A stretch of 27,587 nt of DNA from Limisphaerales bacterium (lineage in GTDB: Bacteria; Verrucomicrobiota; Verrucomicrobiae; Limisphaerales; UBA11358), in assembly GCA_003152145.1 (NCBI GenBank), contig PLZL01000126.1, forward strand, positions 2,447-30,033, given 5' to 3'. Positions 24,278 to 27,587 of the stretch are shown piece after piece. Position 1 is the stretch's first letter. Each line of letters begins with the position of its first letter. The notes beneath the pieces are model-generated. The model searched no databases. It saw only the letters and a list, made by a program, of their open reading frames with translations, and was not told where the DNA came from. The translations under genes and the position numbers were made by a program.

Positions 24278-25033
24278 TCAACGCGCCTTTTCCACAACGA
24301 GCATTTGGATGGGTTTATTCGTGGGTTCAAGACCAAGTCCAATGTTTGCGAGCATGTTGTCCAATTGTGCCCGGTTCGTCTTGGCAAAACTCCAGTTAAA
24401 ATCGTAACGGTTGGTCAAACCGGTTTCATCCATAACCGGTTGTTCGAGCTGGTTTTCCAAGTTCGGAATCAAAAAGCTGATTTTGAGATGCTGCACCCTT
24501 CCCGGTATGACTCCGCGCACCTTTCCAGCGCCGATTTGCAATCCTGGCGCATTGGGCTTTTCAACCTTGAGCAGAAATACATTCGTGCTGCGAGTTTCCC
24601 AATGCGCGGTGTAGCCGGGATATTTCTCAATGGCCTTTTGCAAGGCTTTTCCTAGGTTGTCGGAAACGGTGTCCATGCAATCAAATGTTTCCACCGGCAT
24701 GTTTGTGGGGAAAACAATCCGCGCCTCGCTAAGTGTCGGATAAAGGCAGCCATAGGCATAGGCGATCAATTTCTGCAGGGACACGTTTCGTGCGTCCATG
24801 CGCGCGACGAATTCTCTGGGGGCTTTTTCGACTAGAGCGCCTTCAATGCCGGAGATGCCCTGATTTGCAAAATGCGTCGGGCGAACGACCACGAGATTTG
24901 GAGGCGCCTTTTCGAGGTTTGAAAAATCTGAATCCTTGAGTTGCCGATGGAAAACCTTTCCCACAACGAATATCACGACAACCATCAGGATAATGACTGC
25001 GACTGCGACGAGGATTTTTACCTTCCTAGTCAT
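24278..25033 (-). CDS. TIGR03435-like membrane-anchored protein
   Basis: A 251-residue protein with one N-terminal membrane helix (VKILVAVAVIILMVVVIFVVGKVF) and a probable periplasmic domain. The C-terminal part has the layout of the TIGR03435 family of soil Acidobacteria and Verrucomicrobia: LENQLEQPVMDETGLTNRYDFNW, then LDNMLANIGLGLEPTNKPIQMLVVEKA. Upstream, VSLQKLIAYAY and FDCMDTVSDN fit the family's first half. The function of this family is unknown. The gene is convergent to rhaM and divergent from the isomerase gene, so it is a separate unit. AT content is higher than in its neighbours. A likely -10 box lies about 40 bases upstream. Confidence 0.65.
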   Translation of the reverse strand: MTRKVKILVAVAVIILMVVVIFVVGKVFHRQLKDSDFSNLEKAPPNLVVVRPTHFANQGISGIEGALVEKAPREFVARMDARNVSLQKLIAYAYGCLYPTLSEARIVFPTNMPVETFDCMDTVSDNLGKALQKAIEKYPGYTAHWETRSTNVFLLKVEKPNAPGLQIGAGKVRGVIPGRVQHLKISFLIPNLENQLEQPVMDETGLTNRYDFNWSFAKTNRAQLDNMLANIGLGLEPTNKPIQMLVVEKAR

Positions 25034-25259
25034 AATTCGATTAAACCATCAAGCGGACCCGCACAAAAGCAAATTATAGCGCTGGCAAGCAGTGCGCGTC
25101 CGCCATGGTCGCCGACCGCACGGGCCTCAACTCTTGAAGCGGGTAATTAAGTCAGTTATCAGAGGTTAAGACTTTTACTGCAAAGCGCCTGAAATTTGTC
25201 AGCGTCAATTACGCAATCGAAACTGGCATAATACGGTTCGGTTCATTAATTTGCCGCCC
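25034..25259. promoter_or_regulatory. Divergent intergenic region with a reverse-strand -10 candidate
   Basis: These 226 bases lie between the reverse TIGR03435-like gene and the forward isomerase gene. On the reverse strand a perfect TATAAT occurs at 25078-25073, 40 bases before the ATG, but the bases at -35 spacing (GGACGC) do not match TTGACA. On the forward side CATAAT (25227-25232) follows TTGTCA (25196-25201) at 25 bases, too far apart for a standard promoter. No other structure was recognised. Confidence 0.3.
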
Positions 25260-26693
25260 ATGAACAGCAAGCGATTGGAAACCAAAGCCGGCCTGTTCGG
25301 CATCGGGCTGGACACCTACTGGCCGCAGTTCTATGGACTCCTCCACCGGCTCACCGACTACCGAAACCAAATCGCCAGCCGCCTGCGCGGTTACGGCGTG
25401 CAACTCGTGGACGCCGGCATGGTGGACAACACCGAAAAAGCCCACGCCGCCGCCGCGCTGTTCCGGCAAAAGGAGGTCGAGGTAATTTTCCTCTACATCT
25501 CGACCTACGCGCTTTCGTCCACCGTGCTGCCCGTCGTGCAAAAGGCACGCGTGCCGGTCATCGTTTTGAATTTGCAGCCGGTGCCACAGCTTGATTACGC
25601 AAAGTTCAACGCCCTCGGCGACCGCGGACTAATGACCGGCATCTGGCTCGAACATTGCCAGGCGTGTTCCGCGCCGGAAATCGCCAGCGTCTTCAATCGC
25701 GCGGGCATTGCGTATCACCTCGTCACCGGCCATTTGCAGGACGAAGCGGCGTGGAAGGAGATTCGCGATTGGGTGGACGCCGCGAAGGTGATGATCGGGA
25801 TGCGCGAGAACCGGGTCGGCGTGCTCGGCCATTATTATTGCGGGATGCTGGACGTTTATAGCGACATGACGCAGCAATCCGCCGTTTTCGGAAATCATTT
25901 TGAACTCATCGAAATGTGCGCGCTGCACAAACTTCGCGAAGCCGTCACGAAAAAACAAATCGCCGCCAAGCTGGATCAATTCCGCCGCGAGTTCGAAGTC
26001 TCGAAGGAATGTGAAAAGGCCGAACTGCTGCGCGCCGCAAAAACTTCCTGCGCGCTCGACGCGCTTGTGGCAAAGCATCGCCTCGGTTCGCTGGCGTATT
26101 ATTACGAAGGCGAGGACGGCAATCCGTATCGCGACATCGCCACGAGCGTGATCGCGGGCAACACGCTGCTTACCGGCCACAACGTGCCAGTCGCCGGCGA
26201 GTGCGAAATCAAAAACGCGCAGGCGATGAAGATCATGGATTTGTTCGGCGTCGGCGGCTCGTTCTCGGAATTTTACCTCGCCGATTTCAACGACGACGTG
26301 CTGTTCCTCGGTCATGACGGGCCGGCGCATTTTGCGATTGCCGAGGGACGCGTCGGCCTCGTTCCCCTGCCCATCTATCACGGTAAACCGGGCAAGGGCC
26401 TTTCGATTCAAATGACGGTGAAACACGGGCCGGTGACGTTGCTGTCCGTCGTGCAAGGCGGGGGCGGAAAGGTTTTTCTGCTCGTCGCGGAAGGCGAATC
26501 CGTTCCGGGCGCGGTGATGCAGATCGGCAACACGAACAGCCGCTACCGGTTTTCCATCGGCGCGAAGGCGTTCATGAACGAATGGTCCATGAACGGCCCG
26601 GCGCATCATTGCGCGATCGGCACCGGCCGTGTCGCGGACAAAATCACGAAGCTGGGGGCTTTGCTTGAAATCGAGGTCAAACGCGTGTGTTAA
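25260..26693 (+). CDS. L-fucose/L-arabinose isomerase family protein
   Basis: About 477 residues from ATG 25260 (a TTG at 25251 is an alternative). The N-terminal Rossmann-like part (KAGLFGIGLDTYWPQF, VEVIFLYISTYALSSTVLPVV) and the C-terminal part fit the AraA/FucI fold. Probable metal ligands are the Glu residues in YYYEGEDGN and GECEIKNAQAMKIMD and the His in LGHDGPAHF, which correspond in order to the Glu-Glu-His set of AraA. It is clearly diverged from classic AraA, and the members I can recall are often labelled arabinose isomerase without proof, so the substrate (L-arabinose, L-fucose or another aldose) is open. It is followed by xylA 130 bases on, suggesting a sugar-isomerase pair. Confidence 0.75.
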   Translation: MNSKRLETKAGLFGIGLDTYWPQFYGLLHRLTDYRNQIASRLRGYGVQLVDAGMVDNTEKAHAAAALFRQKEVEVIFLYISTYALSSTVLPVVQKARVPVIVLNLQPVPQLDYAKFNALGDRGLMTGIWLEHCQACSAPEIASVFNRAGIAYHLVTGHLQDEAAWKEIRDWVDAAKVMIGMRENRVGVLGHYYCGMLDVYSDMTQQSAVFGNHFELIEMCALHKLREAVTKKQIAAKLDQFRREFEVSKECEKAELLRAAKTSCALDALVAKHRLGSLAYYYEGEDGNPYRDIATSVIAGNTLLTGHNVPVAGECEIKNAQAMKIMDLFGVGGSFSEFYLADFNDDVLFLGHDGPAHFAIAEGRVGLVPLPIYHGKPGKGLSIQMTVKHGPVTLLSVVQGGGGKVFLLVAEGESVPGAVMQIGNTNSRYRFSIGAKAFMNEWSMNGPAHHCAIGTGRVADKITKLGALLEIEVKRVC

Positions 26694-26718
26694 AATCAAT
26701 GGCGAAACCGCATGAAAT

Positions 26719-26758
26719 GTTTAGTTGAAGACCAGCCATACCATCCGCTAAACTAAAC
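26719..26758. promoter_or_regulatory. Inverted repeat upstream of xylA, possible operator
   Basis: A perfect eight-base inverted repeat, GTTTAGTT (26719-26726) and AACTAAAC (26751-26758), 24 bases apart, lies in the 130-base gap before xylA. The same octamer occurs at 561-568, 17 bases before the DUF5107 gene start. Whether it binds a regulator is inference; no consensus I know fits it. Confidence 0.3.
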
Positions 26759-26823
26759 CAATCGCCAAATCACGTGAACAGTCAAAATCAACCAAACGAC
26801 CCCACTTCAACCGGACAACAATA

Positions 26824-27587
26824 ATGAAAACCGCATTCCCCAAGATTGAACCAATCCAGTTTGAAGGCGTCGCCTCCAAAAATCCGCTGGCCTTCAAGCA
26901 CTACAACCCCGAAGCAATCGTTGGAGCCAAAACGATGCGGGACCACCTGCGCTTTTCGGTGGTTTACTGGCACACGTTCCGCGGCACGGGCAGCGATCCG
27001 TTCGGCATGGGCACGATGCAGCGCCCGTGGGACGATGGCTCGAATTCCGTCAGCAACGCCCAAAACCGCGCGCGCGTCGCCTTCGAGTTCATTTCCAAAC
27101 TCGGCGCGCCATTTTACGCCTTTCACGACCGCGACATTGCGCCGGAAGGCAAATCGCTTTCGGAGACGAACAAAAACCTCGACGCCGTTGTCAAGGTGTT
27201 GAAGGAGGAACAGAAGCGCACCGGCATCAAATTGCTCTGGGGCACGGCCAATTTGTTCTCAAATCCGCGATTCGTTCATGGTGCAGCCACGAGCTGCAAT
27301 GCCGACGCTTTCGCCTTTGCCGCCGCCCAGGTCAAAAAGGCGCTCGAAGTCACGCACGAACTCGGCGGCGCCGGCTACGTGTTCTGGGGCGGGCGCGAAG
27401 GCTACTCCACGCTGTGGAACACGAACATGAAGCGGGAGCTGGAGCACCTCGCCAAATTCCTGCACATGGCCGTGGATTACAAAAAAAAGATCGGCTTCAA
27501 GGGCCAGTTTTACATCGAACCCAAGCCGAAGGAACCGACCAAACATCAATACGATTCCGACGCCGCCGCGTGCCTGAATTTCCTGCG
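26824..27587 (+). CDS. xylA: Xylose isomerase, N-terminal part (3' end outside window)
   Basis: The frame opens at ATG 26824 and is still open at the right edge after 254 codons (family length about 435-440). XylA converts D-xylose to D-xylulose in the cytosol, with two divalent metals. The N-terminus matches class II enzymes: [26 protein letters not shown] and [20 protein letters not shown]. The catalytic His is in [61 protein letters not shown] and [16 protein letters not shown] (metal-binding Glu) are all in place. No strong ribosome site is seen. Confidence 0.96.
   Translation, partial: MKTAFPKIEPIQFEGVASKNPLAFKHYNPEAIVGAKTMRDHLRFSVVYWHTFRGTGSDPFGMGTMQRPWDDGSNSVSNAQNRARVAFEFISKLGAPFYAFHDRDIAPEGKSLSETNKNLDAVVKVLKEEQKRTGIKLLWGTANLFSNPRFVHGAATSCNADAFAFAAAQVKKALEVTHELGGAGYVFWGGREGYSTLWNTNMKRELEHLAKFLHMAVDYKKKIGFKGQFYIEPKPKEPTKHQYDSDAAACLNFL

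Noticed and set aside
25629..26699. 356-residue reverse open frame over the isomerase gene
   Set aside because: Antisense shadow without motifs; the forward protein matches the AraA/FucI family.

Overview
The window (about 27.6 kb, GC-rich, few and short intergenic gaps) looks like chromosomal DNA from a soil or freshwater Verrucomicrobiota, probably near Pedosphaera/Limisphaerales. That placement is inferred from three things: the mix of gene families (an E. coli-type L-rhamnose isomerase beside RhaT and FucP permeases, a DUF5107-TPR protein, a TIGR03435-type protein, secreted GH2 and GH27 enzymes), weak Shine-Dalgarno sites, and many dispersed palindromic repeats. No rRNA, tRNA, CRISPR array, insertion sequence or phage gene was seen.

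Layout. 1-527: end of a uroporphyrinogen-III synthase gene (heme pathway). 585-8562: a forward cluster of a DUF5107-TPR protein, a sugar-porter MFS permease overlapping it by ATGA, and a secreted GH2-type glycosidase. 8699-12948: two reverse-strand secreted glycosidases, a GH2 beta-galactosidase and a GH27 alpha-galactosidase. 13263-14063: a flavodoxin-like protein with a Cys-rich DUF3795-like tail. 14148-24208: a long forward L-rhamnose locus made of a class II aldolase, rhaA isomerase, rhaT symporter, two micro-ORFs resembling the RhaA C-terminus, a FucP-family symporter, a sugar ABC transporter (ATPase, two permeases, lipoprotein binding protein) and the mutarotase rhaM. 24278-25033: a reverse-strand TIGR03435-like protein. 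25260-27587: an L-fucose/L-arabinose isomerase-family protein and the first part of xylA.

How it fits together. Secreted GH2 and GH27 enzymes could trim galactose-decorated, rhamnose-containing plant or algal glycans. The released sugars could enter through a sugar porter, RhaT, the FucP-like carrier or the ABC system. RhaM, RhaA and the class II aldolase cover anomer interconversion, isomerisation and cleavage. Rhamnulokinase, lactaldehyde dehydrogenase and a regulator are not in the window. The last two genes suggest use of further pentoses or deoxyhexoses.

Two observations stand out. First, two short ORFs (23 and 40 codons) between rhaT and the fucP-like gene carry the C-terminal helix of RhaA, and the codon differences of the larger one suggest selection on the protein. 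Second, several families of palindromic repeats have entered coding sequence without breaking the frame. One element is translated in the same frame in two unrelated proteins, with paired changes that keep its hairpins. The DUF5107 gene carries three different insertions, and the start codon of one ABC permease lies inside a repeat.
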